Part shown: piece after piece, positions 1 to 9,238 of the stretch
Layout of the letters: each line of letters opens with the position of its first letter
Numbering within the stretch: the first letter of the stretch is position 1
Source of the DNA: Nodularia sphaerocarpa UHCC 0038
Lineage (GTDB): Bacteria > Cyanobacteriota > Cyanobacteriia > Cyanobacteriales > Nostocaceae
DNA length: 64,000 nt
Direction of reading: 5' to 3'
NCBI RefSeq assembly: GCF_022376295.1
Contig: NZ_CP060140.1
Location: 1,926,356-1,990,355, forward strand
Program-made: the position numbers and the translations under genes
Notes under the pieces: generated by a model
The model's input: the letters and a program-made list of their open reading frames with translations, nothing else
What the model was told of the DNA's origin: nothing
Databases searched by the model: none

Positions 1-55
1 CAAGACATCGTGCTATCGCAAAAGTCAGGAGGGGCATATTGCAATATGTCTGTAC

Positions 56-206
56 AAAAGTGAAATGCTTGCTGTGACTTGGGTTTGGAATTTTTTCATC
101 TCCTAACCGCCAAAGCGGTTGCTATAACAGAAGTCAAAAGTGAAATGCTTGCTGTGAATGGGTTTGGGAATTTTGTCATGTCCTAAGCACCTTGTCCGTT
201 GCTATA
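56..206 (+). repeat. Two direct copies of a ~70-bp dispersed repeat
   Basis: Two copies lie at about 56-126 and 136-206. Both contain AAAAGTGAAATGCTTGCTGTG, then GGGTTTGG, TTTTTTCAT or TTTTGTCAT, TCCTAA and finally GTTGCTATA. A third copy lies inverted at about 58461-58540. The rest of the first 326 bases shows no gene I can support; the short forward frame at 199-411 has no family match that I recognise. Confidence 0.75.
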
Positions 207-326
207 TATAAATACTAGAGAAATTTTCTGGCTGATTTTGGTTAATTTTTGGAACTTATTAATAAGCCAATCTTATCATTCATCCAAGGTAATCAGCTTT
301 TGTAAATTTCCCCCGAAACTGCATCA

Positions 327-1181
327 TCAACTCCTATTTTTTGGCGCATCACTTTTAGCTCTGCTTAAATTACTATTCAAACTGGGTTTGCAACAATTAA
401 TCAGTGGTTGATTAGCTATTTCTTCTAAGCCAACTGAATGCAGCAAAGTTGTCCACTGTGCTAGTAAAGTCTCATTTTGGGGATTGGTCAGGCGTAAAGA
501 TGCTAAACTCATCATAGCATCGTACCAAACGCCATTTGCGGCATAAAGCGTCGCCTTTTGTGGCAGTGTGGCTTGTTTGATTTGTTCTGTTAATGTTGAA
601 TTTTGGTTAACTCTTTGCACCCAACCATCGGCATAATCCAGTTTTGGAGGTTGTTTTTCGTCGCATTGAACCCGTACCTTAAAAAACCAGTGATACATTT
701 TTCCCTCCTGCAATGAGGCTTCACTTGGAGGTAAATGAACGCTAATAATTCCTGGTGATTTCGGTGATGTCAAAGAAGTTCGATATAAAGTTTTACTTTT
801 GTTATGGGTTTGCTCTTGCAAAACAAACTCTATGTTGGTTATAGATGAGGCTTTGTAGGGAACAAAAAAGAAGAAGTCAGGATTTTCAGAGTTTGTTAAA
901 CCCCAAACTTGAGTTACGGGAATAACCGCTTGGGTATCTTGGTTAAGAGTCTGTTGATAGGTCGGTACTAAGGCTGTGACGATTTGATCAGCAGCGTCGC
1001 ATCCACGGCTTGCAGCCCCACTTCTAGAACCGGCTGCGCTTCGGTCTGGTGGTGGCGGTGGTGGGATAAATTTGACTGAGACCAGATGATGATTAATTGG
1101 TAAAGCTTGGAGTTGTAGAGGGTAGGATATGTTACTAGTGAATGCTATCCCCAAGGCTATAGTTAATTGCAGGTTTTTCAT
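327..1181 (-). CDS. DUF928 family protein, exported
   Basis: A 284-residue protein with an N-terminal hydrophobic signal-like segment (about residues 5-27), a proline run, an Arg/Gly/Ser-rich stretch ending in RGC, and the body of the cyanobacterial DUF928 family. The function of DUF928 is unknown. It probably acts outside the plasma membrane. It is the last gene of a minus-strand set with the CHAT-CHASE2 gene only 27 bases upstream, so the two are probably co-transcribed. In cyanobacteria DUF928 genes are commonly found beside CHAT/CHASE2 and haemagglutinin-type genes, as here. The family call rests on recalled sequence character, not a profile search. Confidence 0.8.
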   Translation of the reverse strand: MKNLQLTIALGIAFTSNISYPLQLQALPINHHLVSVKFIPPPPPPDRSAAGSRSGAASRGCDAADQIVTALVPTYQQTLNQDTQAVIPVTQVWGLTNSENPDFFFFVPYKASSITNIEFVLQEQTHNKSKTLYRTSLTSPKSPGIISVHLPPSEASLQEGKMYHWFFKVRVQCDEKQPPKLDYADGWVQRVNQNSTLTEQIKQATLPQKATLYAANGVWYDAMMSLASLRLTNPQNETLLAQWTTLLHSVGLEEIANQPLINCCKPSLNSNLSRAKSDAPKNRS

Positions 1182-1208
1182 AATTCGTTGTCAAGGAAAA
1201 AGATATTT

Positions 1209-3623
1209 TTATGATTGTTTGATAGGCTTGATCACGGCTGCTAATATGACAGCACTAGCTCCTAATGCGATCGCCGCCGGTACGAAAGGAACCCAACAAC
1301 TGTATAGTATTAATAATATCAGGCAAAAACCGTATAAACTCATAAATGCTATCCCAACTGCCAAGCTTAAATAAGTGAGTTGTCGCAGAGAAACCACCAG
1401 CAAACCCCCTGTCATCGCCCAACCCCAAACCCAAATCACTTCACCCCAGATATACCAAGTCCATAACAAAGGTCGCCCATCCAAAGCTGCACTCAACAAC
1501 TGACTCACCATCTGTGCTTGTAAAAAGACTCCGGCTATTTCCTGTGATTTCCCTTGAGCAGAAGCATAGGGAGTCAATGAATAATCACGAAAGCTTTCGG
1601 CTGTTGTGCCAATTAAAACTATCTTGTCTTTGACTGCATCGGCTTGTAGTTGACCTGCTAATGCTTGTTGTAAAGTAATGCGGGGTGCGATCGCTTCTAA
1701 GTTAGGAAAAGAGCGATAATTGAGTAAAATTTGGTGTCCCAACGCGTCAATACCTTGGTAACCTCCGGTATGAGCCTCAATTGGTTTTAAGGTTAGCTGA
1801 CCTAATTGCCATGCACCATCAGGGCTAAATTGTAACTGAATTCCTTCAGCATATAAATAACGTAATGTCAACTGTACATTTAAGGCATAAGGTACAGTAC
1901 AGGGAGATGAGGGAGGAGGAGTTAACGCCAACAGATGCCGTCGCACGACATGATCGGCATCAATGACAATATCACTGAAGCCGAGAGCATCAGGAGCAAC
2001 TTCCGGTGGTGGTTTGATACCTGGTTTGCCATTTTGGGGGTTGCTAACTTGACATACTGCCACAAAGCGATCGCTGTTTCTCATGCGTTCTGCCAACCTG
2101 GGATAAGCTGGCTGTACAGCATAATCTCTGTATATATCCAAACCAATCACCCGTGGTTGATATGCCTCCAATTTTGCCAACAACTGATCCAGCGCCTCAT
2201 CTGATAAAGACCCCCGTCTATCAGGAGATTGGGCTTGCACATCTTCTTCAGTAATTTCAATTATCAGTATACGAGAATCTGGCTTTTCCTGGGGACGCAG
2301 ACGCAGCAAGTGGTCAAACGCCATTAACTCCCATGATTGCAGTAAACCAAAATACCGTACTCCCATTAACAATGGTGTTATAAATATACTGGCAAGCATC
2401 ACCGCAGATAAAGCTTGTCGTCGGTTTAGACCTTTCCTAGTTGAGGTTTTAGGTACAGAAGATATTTCCTGACTCTTCTGGTTGACGTGTAATTCTCGCC
2501 ATAATAGAGGCATCGCTGCTGGATTTTGATAAATTACAGGCAACCAAGTAGCACAAGGAAATTGAGTTTCTAGTCCTTGCAACCGTTCCCGCGCTTCTTT
2601 GACTGCTATGTATAAAGATTCACCACGAGCAAAAGCTTCTAAAAAATACTTGAGGAATTCTTGCGCCACCCGATCAGGAACTGGTTCTCGCATGACGATA
2701 ATTTGGGGTATATGCAAATCTGCAAACTCTCGCGCCAAACCCAAACCATCACAAGAATTAAAAATTGCCAAATGTAAACCTCGTTCTACTGCTTTTCGCA
2801 AGCCGTACTTTAACTGACTAATTGTCAAACACTCTGTTTGATTAATATAAATTTTCCCTTGATTAAGGCTTCCATCAGTAGCACTATGTCCGGCAAAAAA
2901 CAAAATCTGCCAGTCTTGTTCCCATAGCTGATCAGTGAGTTCTTTACTTGATGGCTCGACTAAAAAGGTAGTATTTGCATGAGGTAATTCTTTTAAAAGC
3001 TGACTATCTGTTTCGAGATCAATTCCCTGACTATTACCCAAAATTGCTAAAACTTTCACCTGCAATTGAGGGTGTGACTTGCGGCTAAGTTGTTCATAAC
3101 TAGGCGCACTCAGAGCAACTTCGGCTTTGGGATAGCGTTCTAATAAATCCCACAAATGCCAAGGCAGTTTTTGCAATCTCAGGTCATTGGTTTGTACTAG
3201 TATGCGGATATGGTCTGAAGGTAGCAGTTTTTCTAGCAATTTTTCGCGGATAGAGCGAAAACTAGTAGATGATAGCCAGGTATTTAACTGGAGTTTCAAA
3301 ACATCCGCAGCCTTTTCGCAATCTGCCAAAGAAGGAGTTTGTGGCGATCGCTTAGGAATACCGATAGGGCGACCAGAAAATTTAAGTTGACAGTAAATAG
3401 ACTGCCATTGATGGTAACAAAGGGGAATATCTGAATCTGGTGGTAATTCGCCAGTAATTTCGACAATTGGGCGCACATTTTCATCACCAATTTGCAACGT
3501 GACAGGAAACCCCGCCTCAAAACTGCCAGTGCCTAACTTTAAAACTACTAACTTACCCAACGTCAGTACCCCAGATATGGCGATAATATCACTTCCCTTA
3601 GTAGAACTTACGCAAAAAACCAC
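1209..3623 (-). CDS. CHAT-CHASE2 membrane protein (caspase-like protease domain plus sensor)
   Basis: An 804-residue protein. Residues about 150-390 form a CHAT (caspase-HetF-associated) domain with the expected dyad: His246 in FFAGHSA and Cys291 in FNSCDG. A transmembrane segment at about 405-428 leads to a CHASE2 sensory domain (about 430-690), followed by two or three more transmembrane helices at the end. CHASE2 normally lies outside the membrane and drives a cytoplasmic output; here the output would be a caspase-like peptidase at the N-terminus. The start is uncertain: the first ~21 residues look unlike the family, a TTG at 3560 precedes the usual family beginning (GKLVVLKL), and the upstream DNA is a dispersed repeat. 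DUF928 follows; the TPS exoprotein precedes. Confidence 0.85.
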   Translation of the reverse strand: MVFCVSSTKGSDIIAISGVLTLGKLVVLKLGTGSFEAGFPVTLQIGDENVRPIVEITGELPPDSDIPLCYHQWQSIYCQLKFSGRPIGIPKRSPQTPSLADCEKAADVLKLQLNTWLSSTSFRSIREKLLEKLLPSDHIRILVQTNDLRLQKLPWHLWDLLERYPKAEVALSAPSYEQLSRKSHPQLQVKVLAILGNSQGIDLETDSQLLKELPHANTTFLVEPSSKELTDQLWEQDWQILFFAGHSATDGSLNQGKIYINQTECLTISQLKYGLRKAVERGLHLAIFNSCDGLGLAREFADLHIPQIIVMREPVPDRVAQEFLKYFLEAFARGESLYIAVKEARERLQGLETQFPCATWLPVIYQNPAAMPLLWRELHVNQKSQEISSVPKTSTRKGLNRRQALSAVMLASIFITPLLMGVRYFGLLQSWELMAFDHLLRLRPQEKPDSRILIIEITEEDVQAQSPDRRGSLSDEALDQLLAKLEAYQPRVIGLDIYRDYAVQPAYPRLAERMRNSDRFVAVCQVSNPQNGKPGIKPPPEVAPDALGFSDIVIDADHVVRRHLLALTPPPSSPCTVPYALNVQLTLRYLYAEGIQLQFSPDGAWQLGQLTLKPIEAHTGGYQGIDALGHQILLNYRSFPNLEAIAPRITLQQALAGQLQADAVKDKIVLIGTTAESFRDYSLTPYASAQGKSQEIAGVFLQAQMVSQLLSAALDGRPLLWTWYIWGEVIWVWGWAMTGGLLVVSLRQLTYLSLAVGIAFMSLYGFCLILLILYSCWVPFVPAAIALGASAVILAAVIKPIKQS

Positions 3624-3637
3624 TCAAACCCTCATAA

Positions 3638-3667
3638 CTCTGTGTCCTCTGCGCCTGGTGCGGTTCC
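3638..3667 (-). repeat. Dispersed CACAGAGG-type interspersed repeat
   Basis: On the minus strand this reads GAACCGCACC then GGCGCAGAGGACACAGAG. The same core occurs at about 18398-18480 and 55291-55430. It lies between the CHAT-CHASE2 gene and the TPS gene, and may have supplied the doubtful first codons of the CHAT-CHASE2 frame. Confidence 0.65.
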
Positions 3668-3726
3668 TTCCTTCATAAATCAAGATGTCACACTAATATA
3701 TACGAATGCGATCGCAGTATATGCAA

Positions 3727-6700
3727 TCAATCAACCGGGCAAACACCACTAGAGACAGACAAACCACCAGAGGTAATATTTGGGAGTTGAGCTACCAGAG
3801 ATACATTCCCATTGTTATCGAAAATCCAGCCTTGCGCCTCAACTATTTGAGGTGTGGAAGAAGCAAGACTTTCATGAATCAGATGACTAATTTGATGCTG
3901 ATTGATCGTATCTAACGTTATCCATCGGGCTGTAGATACTTCACCTTGGAATAATTCTATGGGACTGCGGGCAATACCGCCCCGTCCGGTGACAGTGAAA
4001 GAACTACGCCTAGCGGAACTTCCGGGGTTACAACTAGAGACAATTTGTTGCGACACATCCGTGAAATTTTCAGGTAATTGTAGCAAACCGCGACTAGGAT
4101 CTAAATCAGGTGTATTAACTGTGACTGTACCTGTTAAGCCAAACTGAGAACTAGCATCAATATCGTTGGTATTATTTAGTGGTATTGATGGGCGTTGTTC
4201 CAGATTAAAAATACTCCGAGCATTAATATTGATATTGCCACCTCGCCCTTGAAAAGCATTGGCAGTGATATCGCTATTTTCATCAGGTATGGCAACGATA
4301 AAGCCGCTATCAATGGAGATATTGCCACCGTCTCCACCAGCCAGATCAATGCCTGCGGTAGTCGAGATTTGACTGTTGCGGCGTAATAACAAAAGCTCCT
4401 CGATTTGGAGGATAATATTTCCACCTTGACCTAATGTAGTCGTAGCTGAGATCACCCCTTTATTGTCTAGCAACAGGTTACGAGCTAGCACTTCTAGATT
4501 GCCTGCATCTCCTCCTCCCTGATTGTTCACAGCAATTTCGGCTCCATCTCGCAGCGTTAACCTGTCGGTTTCAATTGTCAAGTTTCCCGCAGTACCGATA
4601 CCTTGAGAGCCAGTAAACAAACCGCTAGGAAACTGCTCACCCGACTGATCTCTAAAAAACGGTCGATTGGGAACCTGTGGCACTGTACCAACGAGTTCAA
4701 CTGAATCAGAAGCTTTGATCAAAACATTTCCACCTTCACCGCTACTAAAAGTCCCAGCGCCTAATTGCGCTCCTTCTTGGACGATTAATCGAGCCGTGTT
4801 AATTGTAATTTCGCCTCCGTCGCCCTCACCGCGAGTAGTAGCAAACACAATGGTGGGATCGCCATTATCAGAAGTGCCAGTTAATTGGATCTCGTCAGCC
4901 TCAATATTAATGTTTCCCCCTTGTCCTTTACTGTTCTGAAAAACGGCTGCTAAAGTTTGCGCTCCCTTGCTAGCTAGAAACCTTCCCGTATTTACCGTCA
5001 CAGTACCACCGTCCCCAGCACCTTGGGTCTGCGCTCTCAAACCGCTCCCAAAACCAATCGCTGTCACTGATTCCCTGGCATTGACGAGTATATTGCCTCC
5101 CCGACCCTGATTAAAAGTTGTGGCAGTTACCCTTCCCCCATCTTGGAGAATCAGCTTCTGTGTCTTAATCTCTACTGTGCCGCCGTTTCCAATCCCTCTG
5201 GTCTGTGCTAGCAAGCCACTGACGAAACTGCCATTTTGCCCAATGGCTTCCACTGACTTTGAAGCATTGACAAGTATATTACCTCCACTACCCTGATTAA
5301 ATGTTGTGGCGCTCACCTGTCCGCCATCCTGGAGAATCAGCCTTTCTGTGTTAATCTCTACTGTGCCGCCGTTTCCAGTCCCTCTGGTCTGTGCTGCTAA
5401 GGTGCTGGCAACATTTCCATTTTGGGCAATACCAATCACTTCCACTGACTTTGAAGCATTGACAAGTATATTGCCTCCAGTACCCTGATTAAATGTCGCG
5501 GCGCTTACCTGTCCGCCATCCTCAAGAATCAGCTTTTCTGTGTTAATCTCTACTGTGCCACCCTCACCATTACTAACACTGGCAGCAAATAAGCCGCTAG
5601 AACCAATTGAGGCAATACCAATAGCTTCCACTGAATCCGAAGCGTTCACCAGTACATTTCCTCCACGCCCCTGACTAAAAGTTGTGGCGCTTACCTGGCC
5701 CCCATCTCGGAGTACCAGTCGCTTAGTTGTTACCTCCACTCTGCCGCCCTCACCAGTATTCTGACGAGCAACAGAAAATAAGCCACTGGCAAATTTTCCA
5801 GTTTCAGCGATTCCTGTGGCTTCGACTAACTCTGAGGCGTTGACAATAATCTTTCCTCCACTGCCTTGGTTAAAAGTACTAGAAGATACTTGCGCCCCAT
5901 TTTGGAGAATCAATTTTTCTGTGTATATTTCTACATCACCAGCTTTGCCGCTACCTGTGGTTTCACTTAAAAAGAGACTAGATTCTCCATTGGGGGCGTT
6001 TCCACTGGCTTCGATAGACTCAGAAGCTCTGATGCTGATAGTTCCTCCACTTCCCTCACCCCGCGTCAGGGACAAAATGAATGAACCATCTTGTAGCGCT
6101 ACTCGCCGTCCCTGGATTTGAATATTGCCACCTTCACTACCACTTGTATCAATAGCAGCAGCTTGGGAAAGGCGGATTTCTTGGAAGTTCTGCACTCCTT
6201 GATTGCTCAATTCCCAGCCGGGGTTGGTTGGGGTAAGACCTAGTAAACCCTCTCCTTGAACGCTCCAAACTTCAACTGTCCCTGATTCGGCGCTCAAACT
6301 TCCGCCTTCCAGCAGGACTTCACCACCAGCCAGAGCCAAGGTTTGACCGGGTTCTACTGCCAAACCACCAGTGCGATTGACCTCTAGTACCTCACCAGTC
6401 TCCTGATTAATTCTAAGTTCATTACCTTGCCCTTGTACGATAATTCTGCCTGCATCTTGTCCATACTGCAAGCCAATGGGAATATTCAGCGTTAGCAAAG
6501 GAGGGGCAGAGGGGTTATTAGTGCTAAATTCTATACCATCAGTAAATTTGATGCTTTGGGCAGTACTGGCTAAAAAGGAACCCTGGAGTTCAAGCCTGGC
6601 ATTAGGGCCAAAAATAATGCCGTTGGGATTTAGTAAAAATAAATTGGCTCCACCGTTGACACCAAGTGTCCCCAGAATCGTTGATGGGTTAGTTTCAGTT

Positions 6701-7005
6701 ACTCGACTGAAAATGTGTTCAATTCCCCCAGGGTTAGCGAAAAAGACTCTTTGTCCATCGCCAATATTGAATTCTCGAAAACTGTGAAATAGGCTTGTAC
6801 CTCTGATAGCTCCGCCATCAATGCGATCGGCAGGAAGACCGTCTATGCTAACATTTGGAGTCAGCATAGAACTTTCGGCACCTAAGGAGGAATCAGGGGT
6901 AATCTGAGCTTTGGCAAAATCTCCCGATGCAGTGTATGCTGCACACATTGCTACGAAACTAGCTACTTTAAACCGCCAGTAACAATTTGACCAGCTTAGA
7001 GCCAT
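3727..7005 (-). CDS. Two-partner secretion exoprotein (TpsA), filamentous haemagglutinin N-terminal domain
   Basis: A 1092-residue secreted protein. An N-terminal signal peptide (to about residue 33, ending near FAKAQ) precedes a TPS domain with the hallmark NLFLLNPNGIIFGPNA (about 120-136). The middle is a beta-helix of imperfect repeats, each ending in phrases such as GGNILVNAS and LILQDGGQVSATTFNQG. The C-terminus has the conserved cyanobacterial tail with GRGGIARSP and QGWIFDNNGNVSLVAQ. TpsA proteins cross the outer membrane through an FhaC-like TpsB pore. None is adjacent; the only one in the window is at 25974-27809. The CHAT-CHASE2 gene follows about 100 bases on; the small 77-residue gene lies 27 bases upstream. 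Confidence 0.9.
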   Translation of the reverse strand: MALSWSNCYWRFKVASFVAMCAAYTASGDFAKAQITPDSSLGAESSMLTPNVSIDGLPADRIDGGAIRGTSLFHSFREFNIGDGQRVFFANPGGIEHIFSRVTETNPSTILGTLGVNGGANLFLLNPNGIIFGPNARLELQGSFLASTAQSIKFTDGIEFSTNNPSAPPLLTLNIPIGLQYGQDAGRIIVQGQGNELRINQETGEVLEVNRTGGLAVEPGQTLALAGGEVLLEGGSLSAESGTVEVWSVQGEGLLGLTPTNPGWELSNQGVQNFQEIRLSQAAAIDTSGSEGGNIQIQGRRVALQDGSFILSLTRGEGSGGTISIRASESIEASGNAPNGESSLFLSETTGSGKAGDVEIYTEKLILQNGAQVSSSTFNQGSGGKIIVNASELVEATGIAETGKFASGLFSVARQNTGEGGRVEVTTKRLVLRDGGQVSATTFSQGRGGNVLVNASDSVEAIGIASIGSSGLFAASVSNGEGGTVEINTEKLILEDGGQVSAATFNQGTGGNILVNASKSVEVIGIAQNGNVASTLAAQTRGTGNGGTVEINTERLILQDGGQVSATTFNQGSGGNILVNASKSVEAIGQNGSFVSGLLAQTRGIGNGGTVEIKTQKLILQDGGRVTATTFNQGRGGNILVNARESVTAIGFGSGLRAQTQGAGDGGTVTVNTGRFLASKGAQTLAAVFQNSKGQGGNINIEADEIQLTGTSDNGDPTIVFATTRGEGDGGEITINTARLIVQEGAQLGAGTFSSGEGGNVLIKASDSVELVGTVPQVPNRPFFRDQSGEQFPSGLFTGSQGIGTAGNLTIETDRLTLRDGAEIAVNNQGGGDAGNLEVLARNLLLDNKGVISATTTLGQGGNIILQIEELLLLRRNSQISTTAGIDLAGGDGGNISIDSGFIVAIPDENSDITANAFQGRGGNININARSIFNLEQRPSIPLNNTNDIDASSQFGLTGTVTVNTPDLDPSRGLLQLPENFTDVSQQIVSSCNPGSSARRSSFTVTGRGGIARSPIELFQGEVSTARWITLDTINQHQISHLIHESLASSTPQIVEAQGWIFDNNGNVSLVAQLPNITSGGLSVSSGVCPVD
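5081..5860 (-). repeat. Tandem ~190-bp near-identical coding repeats inside the TPS gene
   Basis: Near-identical blocks begin at about 5081, 5267 and 5459, spaced 186-192 bases, with a more divergent copy further on. Each encodes one turn set of the beta-helix. The high DNA identity points to recent duplication or gene conversion. Confidence 0.75.
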
Positions 7006-7032
7006 GATGCCATCCTCAAAAGTATTAGGACT

Positions 7033-7266
7033 TTACCTTGCTACAAAATTTAAGTACCTTCCTAAGAAAATTATATACCAGTCATCCTCTGGTTCTGGTG
7101 GTGGTAGTGGTGGTAGTGGTGATAGTGGTGTAGAGGAACCATTAGGGAGAGGAGGTAGCTGAGGTAAAGTAAATTGGCCAATCGCCCCATTGATTTGTTC
7201 TTGTTGACTGAGAGTCAGTTTTGTGAACAAGTCGATATCTTTCAGGTTTTTGTGTTTGTCTTTCAT
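7033..7266 (-). CDS. Small proline-rich protein of unknown function, possible exported peptide
   Basis: A 77-residue frame with a good ribosome site (AAGG five bases before ATG). The N-terminus is polar and helical, ending in LTLSQQEQINGA at about residues 18-29. The rest is proline-rich (PLPPLPPPEPEDD) with a tyrosine/tryptophan-rich end. It has no cysteine, so it cannot be a lanthipeptide substrate. The N-terminal part weakly resembles a double-glycine-type leader (Leu at -12, Ile at -4, then GA), which a C39 exporter could cut. It lies 27 bases before the TPS gene and about 300 bases after hlyD, so it could belong to either neighbour. I do not recognise the family. Confidence 0.55.
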   Translation of the reverse strand: MKDKHKNLKDIDLFTKLTLSQQEQINGAIGQFTLPQLPPLPNGSSTPLSPLPPLPPPEPEDDWYIIFLGRYLNFVAR

Positions 7267-7372
7267 CTTTACCTTTTTTTGTTTCTTCAGTGTTTTACTA
7301 GCAGATGCAGTTTGCGAAACAATCAGCCTGTTATAGCAATGACGAATTTGTGAAAACGCTTACGTTTAATTA

Positions 7373-7389
7373 TTCAACTTTAAGTTGAA
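7373..7389. promoter_or_regulatory. Perfect inverted repeat upstream of the 77-residue gene
   Basis: TTCAACTT and AAGTTGAA flank a single central T. It lies in the ~300-base AT-rich gap between hlyD and the small gene, about 107 bases before the small gene's start. It could be an operator; nothing identifies the regulator. The rest of the gap shows no gene. Confidence 0.35.
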
Positions 7390-7563
7390 ACTTTTACGGA
7401 ATTTTTAATTTAGATTAAAAGAGTTAAATTTATATACTATTAAACCACAAATAACCGTATTTTTACTCAATGTTTTTGATCTCTTTATAAAAAAACATAG
7501 GTAGTTAAAATTTCAGAGCCTTACTCAGGTTTTTGAGCATTGATGCGATCGCAAACACAATAA

Positions 7564-9072
7564 TTACCAGTCTGCAATTAACCGAGCTTTTCTGAGCAGG
7601 AATTTCAGGACTGTTTCTGATCGCGAAATGATATCAACTCTTCCCTGCATTCCCGGTTGAATAGTACACTCATGGTTGGTCTTACCTAAGAACAAGCTTT
7701 CTGGGACTATTGTTACCTCGTAAAAAGAACTAGTGCTATTTTGCATGGGGCTAGAAGCATTGGCGACTGTAGATCCAAGCTGATTTCCTGGAGATTTGAC
7801 CGTATCTTCAGAAATTTGACTAACAAAACCTTTCAGAGTACCGTAATCGGGATAAGGACAGGCAGAAACCCGCATCTGTACTTTTTGATCTTTTGCCAAC
7901 TTACTGACATCATCAGGGGAAACGGCGGCTTTGATGACTAAAGGAGCATTGCTAGGGAAAATTTGAGCAATTTCCTCACCCACACGCACCGATTGACCAG
8001 AATTTCTCAGGTTTAGTTGAGAGATAATCCCATCTTCGGTAACTGTAATTTTGGTCTGACTAAGGTTGCTTTCGACTTGTTGAAGTTCCCTGGTGTCACG
8101 CTGGATCTGATTTTTGATTTGAATCCTCTGCTGAAACAAAGCTTCCCATTCTCGATTGAGGATGGCGAGAGTGGCTTGGCCGCTAGCACTTTCTTGAGCA
8201 ATATTTTCTTGTGCGATCGCCACTTCAGCATCAATGGGATTAAGAGCAGTTTGAACTCGTTGCAATTTCGCTCGCATTGCGGCTACAGCTTGTTGTTGCT
8301 GGGCAATAATTTGCTGTTGCGCCTCCACAGTAGCTTGTCGCACCTCAACTGCGTGTTGTTGTTGAGCCACATCTAACTGCACTTCTTCTAATTGATTCAG
8401 AGACAAAGCACCTGCTTGAACTACCTTTTGATAGCGATCGCGTTTAGCTTGAGCAGCACTCACCGCCGCCTCGGTTGATTGGAGATTAGCACGAGCTGAA
8501 CGCAGTTCCACCTGTGCTTGAGTCAACTCATTTTGCGCTCGTTTTAAATTCGCCTCGGCTTCTTCTACTTCCGATTTGACATTAATTTGTTGATCTCGAT
8601 AATTGCGTTGGGCGCGATTAAGTGCGGCTTCAGCAGAAGTAACCGCACGCTTTTTTCCCTCGGTTTCCGCTTGAATTTGACGATTTAAAGCTGTAACTTG
8701 GGCATCGATTTGCAGTAATTGCAGTTGTGTCTGCTGGATGTTGTTTTGCAGTTGGCTTTTTTGAGTTTGCAGACTGGAATCATCGATAGTAGCCAGCAAG
8801 TCTCCTTTTTTCACAGGCTGATTTTCTTTGACGAAAACCTTTGTTACCTGTCCTTCTGTGGCTGCTTGTACGATTCGCAATTCTCCTGTAGGGCGGATAC
8901 TACCTTGACCTTTAACAGTGACTTTATACTCAATTATAGAAGCTAGTGCGATCGCTATCCCCACACCAGCGACAATGACCAAACTGCCTAATCTTGCCCA
9001 ATTACCAATAGGCGGCAGAAATTCATCACTTTCAACTATGGGCAGAGAGTCTGCATTAATGTGGTTAACCAT
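7564..9072 (-). CDS. HlyD-family periplasmic adaptor of the lanthipeptide exporter
   Basis: A 502-residue membrane-fusion protein. One transmembrane helix (about residues 28-48) is followed by a biotinyl/lipoyl-like half-motif (VKENQPVKKGDLLATIDD), a long coiled coil rich in Gln and Ala (about 105-340), the second lipoyl half, and a beta-barrel segment near the C-terminus. Such adaptors join an inner-membrane ABC exporter to an outer-membrane duct, needed because cyanobacteria have two membranes. It follows the C39 exporter gene; the 166-base gap is mostly a miniature inverted element. The outer-membrane partner is not in the window. Confidence in family is high; the link to the lanthipeptide rests on position. 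Confidence 0.88.
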   Translation of the reverse strand: MVNHINADSLPIVESDEFLPPIGNWARLGSLVIVAGVGIAIALASIIEYKVTVKGQGSIRPTGELRIVQAATEGQVTKVFVKENQPVKKGDLLATIDDSSLQTQKSQLQNNIQQTQLQLLQIDAQVTALNRQIQAETEGKKRAVTSAEAALNRAQRNYRDQQINVKSEVEEAEANLKRAQNELTQAQVELRSARANLQSTEAAVSAAQAKRDRYQKVVQAGALSLNQLEEVQLDVAQQQHAVEVRQATVEAQQQIIAQQQQAVAAMRAKLQRVQTALNPIDAEVAIAQENIAQESASGQATLAILNREWEALFQQRIQIKNQIQRDTRELQQVESNLSQTKITVTEDGIISQLNLRNSGQSVRVGEEIAQIFPSNAPLVIKAAVSPDDVSKLAKDQKVQMRVSACPYPDYGTLKGFVSQISEDTVKSPGNQLGSTVANASSPMQNSTSSFYEVTIVPESLFLGKTNHECTIQPGMQGRVDIISRSETVLKFLLRKARLIADW

Positions 9073-9084
9073 AACAGTTTTTTG

Positions 9085-9222
9085 GGTGTTGCTGAATGAG
9101 AATATGGATTTGTGTCACGCATTGGCGCTAGCCTCTCCCTTTGGGAGAAGGGCGCAAAGGCGCAAAGGTACAAAGAAAAATTAAGGTAATTTTGCCGTTT
9201 CATTGGCAAATTCAGTAACTCC
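9085..9222. mobile_element. Miniature inverted-repeat element (GGYGTTGCTGA family), copy 1
   Basis: A 138-bp non-coding element. Its left end GGTGTTGCTGAAT and the right end ATTCAGTAACTCC are a decayed terminal inverted repeat. The flanks GTTTTTTG (9077-9084) and GTTTTCTG (9223-9230) look like an 8-bp target duplication with one change. The inner part (GCAAAGGTACAAAGAAAAA, GGTAATTTTG) matches the element at 31546-31658 in inverted orientation. It sits between the exporter and adaptor genes. Confidence 0.75.
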
Positions 9223-9238
9223 GTTTTCTGGGTAGAGA

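Noticed and set aside
199..411. 70-residue forward frame, Leu/Phe-rich
   Set aside because: No ribosome site, overlaps the end of the DUF928 gene in antisense, and lies in AT-rich repeat-bearing DNA.
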